Positions 1-7,685 of a stretch of DNA of 64,000 nucleotides are shown here, one piece after another. Position 1 is the first letter of the stretch. Every line of letters begins with the position of its first letter. The notes beneath the pieces were generated by a model. It saw only the letters and a list, made by a program, of their open reading frames with translations. It did no database searches and was not told where the DNA came from. Source of the stretch: Acidovorax sp. NO-1 (GTDB lineage: Bacteria > Pseudomonadota > Gammaproteobacteria > Burkholderiales > Burkholderiaceae_C); the NCBI RefSeq assembly GCF_000238595.1, contig NZ_AGTS01000049.1, positions 57,962 to 121,961 of the forward strand, in the 5' to 3' direction. A program made the translations under genes and the position numbers.

Positions 1-1879
1 CTCCAAGCCGTCCAGGCCCAGGCGCTGGGCGGCCCGGTGCGGCTGGAAGGGGGCATGCGCGCACTGCCTGCCAATGCCCCCGCGACGGAATCGGCCGTGC
101 AGCTGCGTGCCCAGGGCACTGCCACGGCCGAGGGGCTGCAGCAAGCCACGCAGCTGGGCATGCTGTCGCAGCTCGCGCGCCGCGCAGCGGGCAGCACGCC
201 TTACGCGATGACGCTCGCCTTTCGGCGGGGTGTTCCCGAGTTGCAGGTCACCACCAGCCTCCAGGGCCTTGCGCTGTCATTACCGGCGCCCCTGGGAAAG
301 ACGGCAGACACCAGTTTGCCCCTGCGCTTTGAAAGCCAGGTCGTACGCGAGTCGCTGGTGGGGCTCACACAGTCAGGCAATGGCGCGCAGACGACGCCTC
401 TGCACGACCAGATCACGGTGGATCTGGGGGTGGTGGGGTCGGCAACCTATGTGCGCGACGTGAGCGCGCCGCAGGCGCGGGTGTTGCGGGGGGCGATCGG
501 CATCGGTCTGGCGGCGGGCGAGTCCGCCCCGCTGCCCGCTCAGGGCGTGGCCGCCAACATCAGCCAGGGGAAAATTGATGTGGATGCCTGGGAAGAAGTG
601 CTGGCGCAAGCCACAGCCGCCGAGCCCGCTGCGCGCCCTTCGGCGCCCGCCCCTGCAGCAGGGCCACCCGGGGTGGCACAGGACTACCTGCCCACCACCA
701 TGGCTGTGCGTGCCCGCGAACTCACCCTGCAAGGCCGGACCCTGCACAACATTGTGGCGGGCGCCCTGCGCGAGGGCACCACATGGCGCGCCAACCTGGA
801 TGCCACCGAACTCAACGGCTATCTCGAATACCGCCAGCCGGGCAGCTTCGACCACCCCAACGGGTTGCTGTTTGCCCGGCTCTCGCGGGTGAACATGCCA
901 CAAAGTGACGTGAGCCAGGTCGAGGCGCTGCTGGACGAGCAGCCGGGGGCCTTGCCCGCCCTGGACATCATCGTGGACGACTTCGAGTTGCGCGGCCGGC
1001 GCCTGGGGCGCGTGGAGATGGAGGCCCGCAACCGCGGCGGCGACGGCGCGCAGCGCGAATGGCGTCTTTCCAAATTCAACATCCTTGCACCCGAAGCCAG
1101 CTTCACCGCGAATGGCAACTGGGCACTGCTCAACGCGGCGGCCCCGGCCCCGCCCGGCGCAAAGGCGCACGGTACTCAGCTTCCGGCTGGACATCCGCGA
1201 CTCGGGTGACCTGCTTGCCCGCATGGGCATGGCGAACGTCGTCCGGCGTGGCAAAGGGCGCCTGGAAGGCCAGGTGGCCTGGATTGGCGCTCCCTTCAGT
1301 CCCGATTACCGGACCATGACCGGGCAGATCAACGTCAATGTGGAATCTGGCCAGTTCCTGAAGGCCGATCCCGGCCTGGCCAAGCTGCTGGGTGTGCTGA
1401 GCCTGCAATCACTTCCCCGGCGCCTGACGCTGGATTTTCGCGACGTGTTCAGCGAAGGCTTTGCATTTGACTTTGTGCGGGGTGATGTGCGCATCGAGCA
1501 GGGGGTGGCCACCACCAACAACCTTCAGATGAAGGGCGTCAACGCCGCCGTGCTGATGGAGGGCAGCGCCAATATCGACCACGAAACCCAGGACCTGCGT
1601 GTGGTGGTGGTGCCCGAAATCAATGCCATGACCGCCTCGCTGGTGGCGACCGCCATCAATCCCGTGATCGGCCTGGGAAGCTTTCTTGCTCAGGTGTTCC
1701 TGCGCGGCCCGCTGATCGAGGCGGCCACCCAGGAGTTCCGCATTGATGGCACCTGGGCCGACCCGCGTGTGGTGCGCGTTCCCCGCCGCGGCCGCGATGC
1801 CCCACCCGCGGTCGATGCTCCGGTCCGCACAGACCCCGCCCTCCCATCCAGCCCCCGCGGTACCGGAGAACCCTCATGA
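1..1879 (+). pseudogene. yhdP: YhdP-like AsmA-family protein, 3' part, frameshifted
   Basis: This is the C-terminal part of a long YhdP/AsmA-like protein; the 5' end lies outside the window. YhdP-family proteins are inner-membrane-anchored periplasmic proteins thought to act in phospholipid transport to the outer membrane. The frame open from base 1 runs to a stop at 1207-1209. The family C-terminal region then continues in the +1 frame (RLDIRDSGDLLARMGM, later NAMTASLVATAINPVIGLGS) to a stop at 1877-1879. Homology passes smoothly from one frame to the other if one A is removed from the AAA at 1161-1163, giving ..GARRTVLSFRLDI. This is therefore a one-base insertion, either a real lesion or a sequencing error. 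The stop overlaps the start of the amidase gene (ATGA), so the two were probably co-transcribed. Family assignment is good; functional state is unknown. Confidence 0.8.
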
Positions 1880-2697
1880 TGAACGTTGCCGCGATCCAGA
1901 TGGTGTCGTGCACCCGGCTCGAAGAGAACCTGCGCGATGCGCGAGAACTGCTGGAGCAGGCGGCCCGCGCCGGTGCCGAGCTGGCGGTGCTGCCCGAATA
2001 CTTCTGTGTGATGGGCCACCAGGATACGGACAAGCTCGCACTGCGCGAGGCACCAGGCGATGGCCCGATCCAGCGTTTTCTGGCGAACGCAGCGCGCGAG
2101 CTGCAGATGTGGATCGTGGGCGGCACCTTGCCCCTGGTGGCCACCACGCCAGAGCGGGTGCGCAACACCACCCTGGTGTTCAACCCGGCGGGTGAGTGCG
2201 TGGCTCGCTACGACAAGATCCATCTTTTCTACTTCGACAACGGGCGCGAGCAGTTCCATGAAGGCCGCGTGATCGAGGCCGGCAATACGCCCGTGCAGTT
2301 CGAGCTGCCATCGCGCTCCGGCCACCGCTGGAAGGTCGGCCTCTCGGTGTGCTACGACCTGCGTTTTCCCGAGCTGTACCGCGCCCACGCCAGTGCCGGT
2401 GCAGACCTTTTGCTGGTGCCAAGTGCCTTCACCCACACCACCGGCCAGGCCCACTGGGAGGTTTTGCTGCGCGCACGCGCCGTGGAGAACCTTGCCTATG
2501 TGCTGGCGCCCGCCCAGGGCGGCACGCATGAGAACGGCCGACGCACCTGGGGCCACAGCATGCTGGTGGACCCGTGGGGGCAGGTGCTTGCCCAGCAGCA
2601 GGAAGCGCGTGCGGGCGTGGTCTCGGGTGTTCTGGATCCCCAGCGCCTGCGCGATGTCCGGCTGCAGCTGCCCGCGCTCTCGCACCGCCTGCTGTGA
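1876..2697 (+). CDS. carbon-nitrogen hydrolase (nitrilase superfamily, Nit-like amidase)
   Basis: A 273-residue nitrilase-superfamily amidase. The catalytic triad is visible: Glu41 in LPEYF, Lys114 in YDKIHLF, and Cys159 in SVCYDLRFPELY. The last motif is typical of the Nit1/Nit2 branch, which includes deaminated glutathione amidase and omega-amidase. The likely role is metabolite repair, hydrolysing the side-chain amide of a deaminated glutathione- or glutamine-type product in the cytoplasm; the substrate is inferred from the branch. The start ATG overlaps the yhdP stop (ATGA), and a second ATG follows at once. The stop overlaps the GTG of the downstream kinase, so three genes are translationally coupled. 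Length is normal for the family. Confidence 0.88.
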   Translation: MMNVAAIQMVSCTRLEENLRDARELLEQAARAGAELAVLPEYFCVMGHQDTDKLALREAPGDGPIQRFLANAARELQMWIVGGTLPLVATTPERVRNTTLVFNPAGECVARYDKIHLFYFDNGREQFHEGRVIEAGNTPVQFELPSRSGHRWKVGLSVCYDLRFPELYRAHASAGADLLLVPSAFTHTTGQAHWEVLLRARAVENLAYVLAPAQGGTHENGRRTWGHSMLVDPWGQVLAQQQEARAGVVSGVLDPQRLRDVRLQLPALSHRLL

Positions 2698-4739
2698 GGA
2701 TCCCGCACCAACGCACCCTCTTGCGGCGCTGGCGGGGCGCCTGGCGGCGCTGGTCGCTGTGGACGATGCTGGGCATTCTGGTGTTTGCCATGCTGGCCAC
2801 GCTGGTCTGGCTTGCGGGGCGCTATGAGGCCAGCCAGGTCCAGTCGCGCCTGGAGCGCGATACGGCCGACGCGGTGTCGGACATCCGGGTTGCGCTCACG
2901 CGCAACCTGCAAAGCCTGCAGGCCCTGAACGCGGGGGAGCCCGGCGACCTGGCCTGGGAGGTGGAGGCCACCGAGCTCCTGCGCAACCGGCGCGAGCTGG
3001 TGCGTATCGAGTGGCGCGATGCCAACCTGCGCGTGCGCACCCATGCCCAGTCGCCGTATCGCCCCGTCGCCTGGGACCTGCGTCTGCGCAACGGCAGCCA
3101 GTCCGATGCGGGCATCGCTTGCGCCAACGCGCGCCGCTTGAGCAGCCCCGCCTATTCCAGCAGTTATTTCCAGCCCTACGGCGACGGGCTGGGCTCGGAG
3201 ATGATGGAGCTGTGCCTGCCGCTGACCTCGGGCGGGCGCACCACCGGCTTCCTGGTGGCCACGTACTCGCTGCAGGACATGCTGCTCAACCTGGTGGCCC
3301 CCAGCCTCACGCGCAACCAGGAAGCGTCGTTCACCGAAGCTGATGGCACCCGGCTTGCCGTGCTCGGCGCCGCGCGCCGGGGCTCGCGCATGTTCATGGC
3401 GCAACAGCTGCTGGATCTTTCCGGCACCACCCTGGTGCTGCGCATGGACGCCTGGCACAGCGCGCCCAGCCTGTTCCCCAATGTGCTCACGGCGCTGGTC
3501 ACGGCCATGTCGATTGCACTGGTCACCGTGATGGTGGTTCTCGTGCGCGACAACCGCAGGCGACTGAGCGCAGAGCGCGACCTGGCCGACGCGCTCGCGT
3601 TTCGCAAGGCGATGGAGGACTCCCTGGTCACGGGGTTGCGCGCCCGCGATCTGGAGGGCCGCATCACCTATGTGAACCCGGCTTTTTGCGCCATGGTGGG
3701 TTTCAGCGCCCAGGAGCTGCTGGGCCAGAGCGTGACCGCGCCCTATTGGCCCCCCGAGCGGGTGGAGGAATACCGCCAGCGCCAGGCGATCCGGTTTGCG
3801 GGCACCGTGCCGCCGCGCGAGGGCTTCGAGTCCGAGTTCATGCGCAAGGACGGCACACGCTTTCCGGTGCTGATCATCGAAGCCCCGCTGATCAATGCCC
3901 TGGGCCAGCACACGGGCTGGATGAGTGCGTTTCTCGATATCAGCGAGCAGCGCCGGGTCGAAGAAATTTCCCGGGCGTCCCAGGAACGCCTGCAGGCCAC
4001 CGCACGCCTGGCCACGGTGGGCGAGATGGCCTCCCTGCTCAGCCACGAGCTGAACCAGCCCCTGGCGGCCATCTCCAGCTATGCCACAGGTTCCATCAAC
4101 CTGCTGGAGGCGTCTGCCGCCGCCGGACCAGAGGACGCCCCCGCCGCCCGTGCCGGGCAGCTGGAGGACGTGCGCATGGCCATGCAGCACATTGCACGGC
4201 AGGCGGAGCGCGCAGGCAAGGTGATCAAGAGCGTGCACGATTTCGTGCGCCGCCGCGACCAGGCGCGCGAGGCCGTCCAGGCGCAGCAGCTGCTCGACGC
4301 CATCCTTCCGCTGGTCAGCCTGCAGGCCCGCAAGCTCGGCGTGCGCGTGCAAACCTCGGTAGAAGCCCACCTGCCGCCGGTGCTGTGCGATCGCACCATG
4401 GTGGAACAGGTGCTGCTGAATCTTGCGCGCAATGCCATGCAGGCGATGGACGACCCGTCCCTGCCCCGGCGCGTGCTGGATCTTCGCGTGCGCCGCGCCG
4501 CATCCAACCAGCACAGCGGCTGGGTCGAATTTGCGGTCACCGATGTGGGGACGGGTATTGCCGCCGACGTGGCCGAGAAGCTCTTCACCCCGTTTTTCAC
4601 CACCCGCACTGAGGGCATGGGGCTGGGTCTTTCGCTGTGCCGCACCGTGATCGAGCAGCACGGCGGGTACCTGGGCTTTGCGCCCCACGAGCCGCGTGGT
4701 ACGGTATTCACCTTTACCTTGCCCGCAGCAACCCTGTAA
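2694..4739 (+). CDS. PAS-domain sensor histidine kinase (DctS/FixL-like)
   Basis: A membrane histidine kinase of 681 residues read from GTG 2694, which overlaps the amidase stop. A transmembrane segment lies near residues 18-37. A periplasmic sensor region follows, then a second membrane segment near 262-285 (VLTALVTAMSIALVTVMVVLV region). A PAS domain spans about 305-425. The HisKA box is SHELNQPLAAISSY, with phospho-acceptor His451. The ATPase domain has N-box LNLARNAMQAM, G1 DVGTGIA and G2 GMGLGLSLCRTV. The layout, two membrane passes plus cytoplasmic PAS and a FixJ-type partner, resembles DctS of the C4-dicarboxylate system, but no dicarboxylate transporter lies nearby, so the ligand is unknown. 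The regulator gene begins 94 bp downstream. Confidence 0.88.
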   Translation: MRIPHQRTLLRRWRGAWRRWSLWTMLGILVFAMLATLVWLAGRYEASQVQSRLERDTADAVSDIRVALTRNLQSLQALNAGEPGDLAWEVEATELLRNRRELVRIEWRDANLRVRTHAQSPYRPVAWDLRLRNGSQSDAGIACANARRLSSPAYSSSYFQPYGDGLGSEMMELCLPLTSGGRTTGFLVATYSLQDMLLNLVAPSLTRNQEASFTEADGTRLAVLGAARRGSRMFMAQQLLDLSGTTLVLRMDAWHSAPSLFPNVLTALVTAMSIALVTVMVVLVRDNRRRLSAERDLADALAFRKAMEDSLVTGLRARDLEGRITYVNPAFCAMVGFSAQELLGQSVTAPYWPPERVEEYRQRQAIRFAGTVPPREGFESEFMRKDGTRFPVLIIEAPLINALGQHTGWMSAFLDISEQRRVEEISRASQERLQATARLATVGEMASLLSHELNQPLAAISSYATGSINLLEASAAAGPEDAPAARAGQLEDVRMAMQHIARQAERAGKVIKSVHDFVRRRDQAREAVQAQQLLDAILPLVSLQARKLGVRVQTSVEAHLPPVLCDRTMVEQVLLNLARNAMQAMDDPSLPRRVLDLRVRRAASNQHSGWVEFAVTDVGTGIAADVAEKLFTPFFTTRTEGMGLGLSLCRTVIEQHGGYLGFAPHEPRGTVFTFTLPAATL

Positions 4740-4833
4740 TTCTTGGGGCAAGCCCGCACGGCGGGGTGACCCTGCGGTGCGCCGGTTTCATCGGCACCAG
4801 GGCGTCGAAAAACAGGGATAACTGAGCTGAACT

Positions 4834-5463
4834 ATGGAGCCCATCACCAACGCCACCGTGTACATCGTCGACGACGACGCCAGCGTGCGCGAAGCCCTGG
4901 CCTGGCTGTTGCGCTCGCGCAGGCTCCTGAGCGAATCGTTTGAAAGCGCGGAAGCCTTCGAAGCCGCGCTCACCAGCCGCACGTCCCAGCGCCAGCCCAG
5001 CTGCCTGCTGCTGGACGTGCGCATGCCCGGCATGAGCGGGCTGGCGTTGTTCGACCGGCTGGCCGTGCGTGGCGACCTGGCTGCCATGCCGGTCATCTTT
5101 CTGACCGGGCACGCCGATGTGCCGACTGCGGTGGACACAGTCAAGCGCGGCGCATTCGATTTTTGCGAAAAGCCATTTTCCGACAACGCGCTGGTCGACC
5201 GCGTGGAGCAGGCGCTGACGCAATCGGCCCAGCACCTTGCGCAACTGCGCGAGCGCAGTGATCTGGAGGTGCGGCTGGCAGAGCTCACCGACCGCGAGCG
5301 TGACGTGATGGATCTGGTGGTGGCCGGCCTGCCCAACAAGCTCATTGCCGACCAGCTGGTCATCAGTGTGCGCACGGTGGAGGTTCACCGATCACGGGTG
5401 TTTGACAAGATGCAGGTCAAATCGGCCGTGGAACTTGCGAACCTGTTGCGCGCCGGCCCGTAG
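4834..5463 (+). CDS. FixJ/DctR-family response regulator
   Basis: A 209-residue two-component regulator. The N-terminal receiver domain has the acidic pair at residues 13-15, phospho-acceptor Asp61 in LLLDVRMPGMSG, and the conserved lysine in CEKPF near residue 113. A LuxR-type helix-turn-helix occupies roughly residues 145-205 (LTDRERDVMDLVVAGLPNK, then TVEVHRSRVFDKM). This is the FixJ/TodT/DctR class, which acts as a transcription activator after phosphorylation. It follows the PAS kinase in the same direction and is almost certainly its partner. The target genes are not evident here; the neighbouring amidase is a possible one only by proximity. Confidence 0.9.
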   Translation: MEPITNATVYIVDDDASVREALAWLLRSRRLLSESFESAEAFEAALTSRTSQRQPSCLLLDVRMPGMSGLALFDRLAVRGDLAAMPVIFLTGHADVPTAVDTVKRGAFDFCEKPFSDNALVDRVEQALTQSAQHLAQLRERSDLEVRLAELTDRERDVMDLVVAGLPNKLIADQLVISVRTVEVHRSRVFDKMQVKSAVELANLLRAGP

Positions 5464-5501
5464 GGGCGCCCACCGTGCGGGGCTCCTTCGGATAGCGCCG
5501 G

Positions 5502-6146
5502 TCAGCGTGGACGCTCGCCCACAAAAATCTCTACCCGGCGGTTGCGCGAGCGACCATCGTTGGTGTCGTTGCTGGCGATGGGGTAACGCTCACCCATGCC
5601 GTCGATGGCAATGCGTCGGCCATCCACGCCCCGGGCCACCAGGTAGCTGCGCGTGCTGGCAGCACGGTCCACCGAGAGCGGGTTGTTGATGGCGTCACTG
5701 CCGGTGTTGTCGGTGTGCCCCACGATGCGCACGTCGGTGTTGGGGTTGTTGCGCAACCCCATGGCGAACTGGTCGAGCACGGGGGCGAAGTTGGGCTGGA
5801 TGTCCGAACGGCCCACGGCAAACGAGATGTCGCTCGGGATGTTGAGCATGAGCTGGTTGTCGGCCGTCTGCGTCACGCCGACACCGGTGCCGCGCGTGGC
5901 CTGCTCCATTTCGCGCTTCTGGCGTTCCATGTTCTGCGACCAGATGTAGGTGCCCAGGGCGCCCACACCCGCACCCACCACCGCGCCCGTGCCGGCACTC
6001 CCGCCGGTGGCTGAGCCGATGACGGCACCCGCCAGGGCGCCCACGCCGGCGCCTGTGGCAGTGCGGCGCTGGGTGTCGTCCATGCTGGCGCAGCCGGTAA
6101 CAAGAAGAAGGGCGGCAGTGCTGCCGAGAAGAATGGTTTTGCGCAT
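5502..6146 (-). CDS. OmpA-family lipoprotein (YiaD/Pal-like) with glycine-zipper region
   Basis: A 214-residue outer-membrane lipoprotein. I chose the ATG at 6144-6146 because AGGAG lies just upstream and a clean lipoprotein signal follows (lipobox VTGC, Cys19). An upstream in-frame ATG at 6245 would add a nonsensical leader. Residues about 35-80 are a glycine-rich zipper (GAGVGALAGAVIGSATGG). The C-terminal half is an OmpA-like peptidoglycan-binding domain with VRIVGHTDNTGSDAINNPLS and the closing NRRVEIFV. The likely role is tethering the outer membrane to the cell wall. It is transcribed away from mltA and convergent with the response regulator. Confidence 0.88.
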   Translation of the reverse strand: MRKTILLGSTAALLLVTGCASMDDTQRRTATGAGVGALAGAVIGSATGGSAGTGAVVGAGVGALGTYIWSQNMERQKREMEQATRGTGVGVTQTADNQLMLNIPSDISFAVGRSDIQPNFAPVLDQFAMGLRNNPNTDVRIVGHTDNTGSDAINNPLSVDRAASTRSYLVARGVDGRRIAIDGMGERYPIASNDTNDGRSRNRRVEIFVGERPR

Positions 6147-6283
6147 GTTGTGCTCCTTGGAGAGATTCAGGTCAGCCGGGCACTGCGGGCCTTGCCCGAG
6201 CCCCGGCTCACCGCCATCATGTTGCCGGGCGGAGCATGCCGCCATCGGTCCATCTGCACACCGGGTGTAGGACGGGGCGCTGT

Positions 6284-6466
6284 TTAATCGTTGATCGGGG
6301 CCGGTGGGGGGGCTTTTGTCACTGGCACCGGGGGTGCCGAAGGAGGGGGCGCCGGCGCCTGCGGCGGCGGCAGTTCACCCCCCTTGCGGCCCGAAAACAT
6401 GGTCCACCACACGATGGCCACCAGCAGCACCAGCGCAAGCAGCGCTTCAAGCAAAATCAGACCCAT
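6284..6466 (-). CDS. small single-pass membrane protein, proline-rich tail
   Basis: A 60-residue protein: a hydrophobic helix at residues 2-24 (LILLEALLALVLLVAIVWW) followed by a Pro/Ala-rich cytoplasmic or periplasmic tail ending PPPAPIND. An AGGAG lies about nine bases upstream of its ATG, inside the opposing mltA start region. Its start codon and the mltA start codon share the palindrome CATG at 6464-6467, so the two genes diverge from the same four bases. I do not recognise a family. The membrane helix and Shine-Dalgarno site argue that it is real, but it is short and could be missed or dismissed by gene callers. Confidence 0.5.
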   Translation of the reverse strand: MGLILLEALLALVLLVAIVWWTMFSGRKGGELPPPQAPAPPPSAPPVPVTKAPPPAPIND

Positions 6467-7622
6467 GAAATTGACACTCCTGCGCGCTGTGGGAACGGCG
6501 CTGATTGTAGGAACGCTGGCTGCCTGCTCCACGCCCCCGGCCCCAATTCCCTCCCGCCCCGGGGCCATCCCCGCGCCGCCACCCCCCGCCTCGGTGGTGC
6601 TGCCCGGCGACACCGGCCCGCTGCCCCCCCCGATGTCGCAGCCCAAGAGCCGCTGGATGCCCGTGCGCTGGGCCGAGCTGCCGGGCTTTGCCGACGATGC
6701 GCTGCACGAGGCGTGGAACGCCTGGATCAAGAGTTGCGAGCGCCCCCAGCCGCCCTTCACTGCGCTGTGCAGCGAGGTGCGCCAGCTCAGCATTGCCACC
6801 ACCGACGAACAGCGCGCCTGGCTCATTGCGCGGCTGCAGCCGTACCGGGTGGAGGCGGCCGATGGCAACGCCGAAGGGCTGCTCACGGCGTACTACGAGC
6901 CGATGATGGAAGCCAGCCGCCTGCCCGGCAACGGCTTCACGGTGCCCATCTACCGCGTGCCGGCCAGCCTGGGCGCGCGCAAGCCCTGGTATACCCGCCA
7001 GCAGATCGAGACCCTGCCAGAGGCGCAGGCCGCGATGGCTGGCCGCGCCATTGCGTGGCTGCGCGACCCGGTGGAATCGATGGTGCTGCACATCCAGGGC
7101 TCGGGCCGCCTGCGTGTTACCGAGGCCGATGGTTCGGTGTCGGTGGTGCGCGTGGCTTATGCCGCCACCAACGACCAGCCCTACGGCAGCATCGGCCGGT
7201 GGCTGCTGGACCAGGGCTACACCCGCGACGCCACCTGGCCCGGCATCCGCGCCTGGCTGGCGGCCAACCCCCAGCGCACCAACGAACTGATGTGGACCAA
7301 CCCGCGCTACGTGTTCTTCAAGGAGGAACCCCTGGTGGGCATGGACGCCGGCTTTGGCCCCCGAGGGGCGCAGGGCGTGCCGCTCACCCCCGGGCGCTCG
7401 ATCGCGGTGGACCGGCAGAGCATTCCTTACGGCACGCCCGTGTGGCTGGCCTCCAGCGGGCCGCAGGTGCAGCTCAACCGCCTGGTGCTGGCGCAGGACA
7501 CGGGCAGTGCCATCGTGGGTGCGGTGCGGGCGGACTTCTTCACCGGCTGGGGCCCCGAGGCGGGCGACATTGCCGGGCGGCTCAAGCAGAACCTGCGGCT
7601 GTGGGCACTGTGGCCAAAATAA
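6465..7622 (+). CDS. mltA: membrane-bound lytic murein transglycosylase A
   Basis: A 385-residue outer-membrane lipoprotein. The signal peptide MKLTLLRAVGTALIVGTLAAC has a lipobox with Cys21. The MltA domain follows (LLTAYYEPMMEASRLPGNGF, then MVLHIQGSGRLRV), and the C-terminal 3D domain contains the catalytic-type motif AQDTGSAIVGAVRADFFTGWG. MltA cleaves the MurNAc-GlcNAc bond to form 1,6-anhydromuropeptides during wall turnover. The ATG at 6465 was chosen because the signal peptide starts there; its Shine-Dalgarno is weak. The stop is followed immediately by a copy of the dispersed palindromic repeat. Confidence 0.93.
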   Translation: MKLTLLRAVGTALIVGTLAACSTPPAPIPSRPGAIPAPPPPASVVLPGDTGPLPPPMSQPKSRWMPVRWAELPGFADDALHEAWNAWIKSCERPQPPFTALCSEVRQLSIATTDEQRAWLIARLQPYRVEAADGNAEGLLTAYYEPMMEASRLPGNGFTVPIYRVPASLGARKPWYTRQQIETLPEAQAAMAGRAIAWLRDPVESMVLHIQGSGRLRVTEADGSVSVVRVAYAATNDQPYGSIGRWLLDQGYTRDATWPGIRAWLAANPQRTNELMWTNPRYVFFKEEPLVGMDAGFGPRGAQGVPLTPGRSIAVDRQSIPYGTPVWLASSGPQVQLNRLVLAQDTGSAIVGAVRADFFTGWGPEAGDIAGRLKQNLRLWALWPK

Positions 7623-7623
7623 T

Positions 7624-7677
7624 GGTCAAAACAGCCTCTGGCGCTTATCCAATAAGCGCCAATAGCTATTAAAAAAG
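7624..7677 (-). repeat. dispersed palindromic repeat, copy 1
   Basis: An intergenic copy between mltA and the DUF2868 gene. Read on the minus strand it has the TAGCTATT box, the core inverted repeat GGCGCTTATTGGATAAGCGCC, then AGAGGC and TTTTGAC. This is one of the best-preserved copies; the core arms pair perfectly over nine bases. It could act as a hairpin between the two genes. Confidence 0.85.
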
Positions 7678-7685
7678 GAGCGTTG

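Noticed and set aside
2496..4751. 751-codon antisense frame over the sensor kinase
   Set aside because: Same reason: GC-driven shadow of a clear kinase gene with no motifs of its own.
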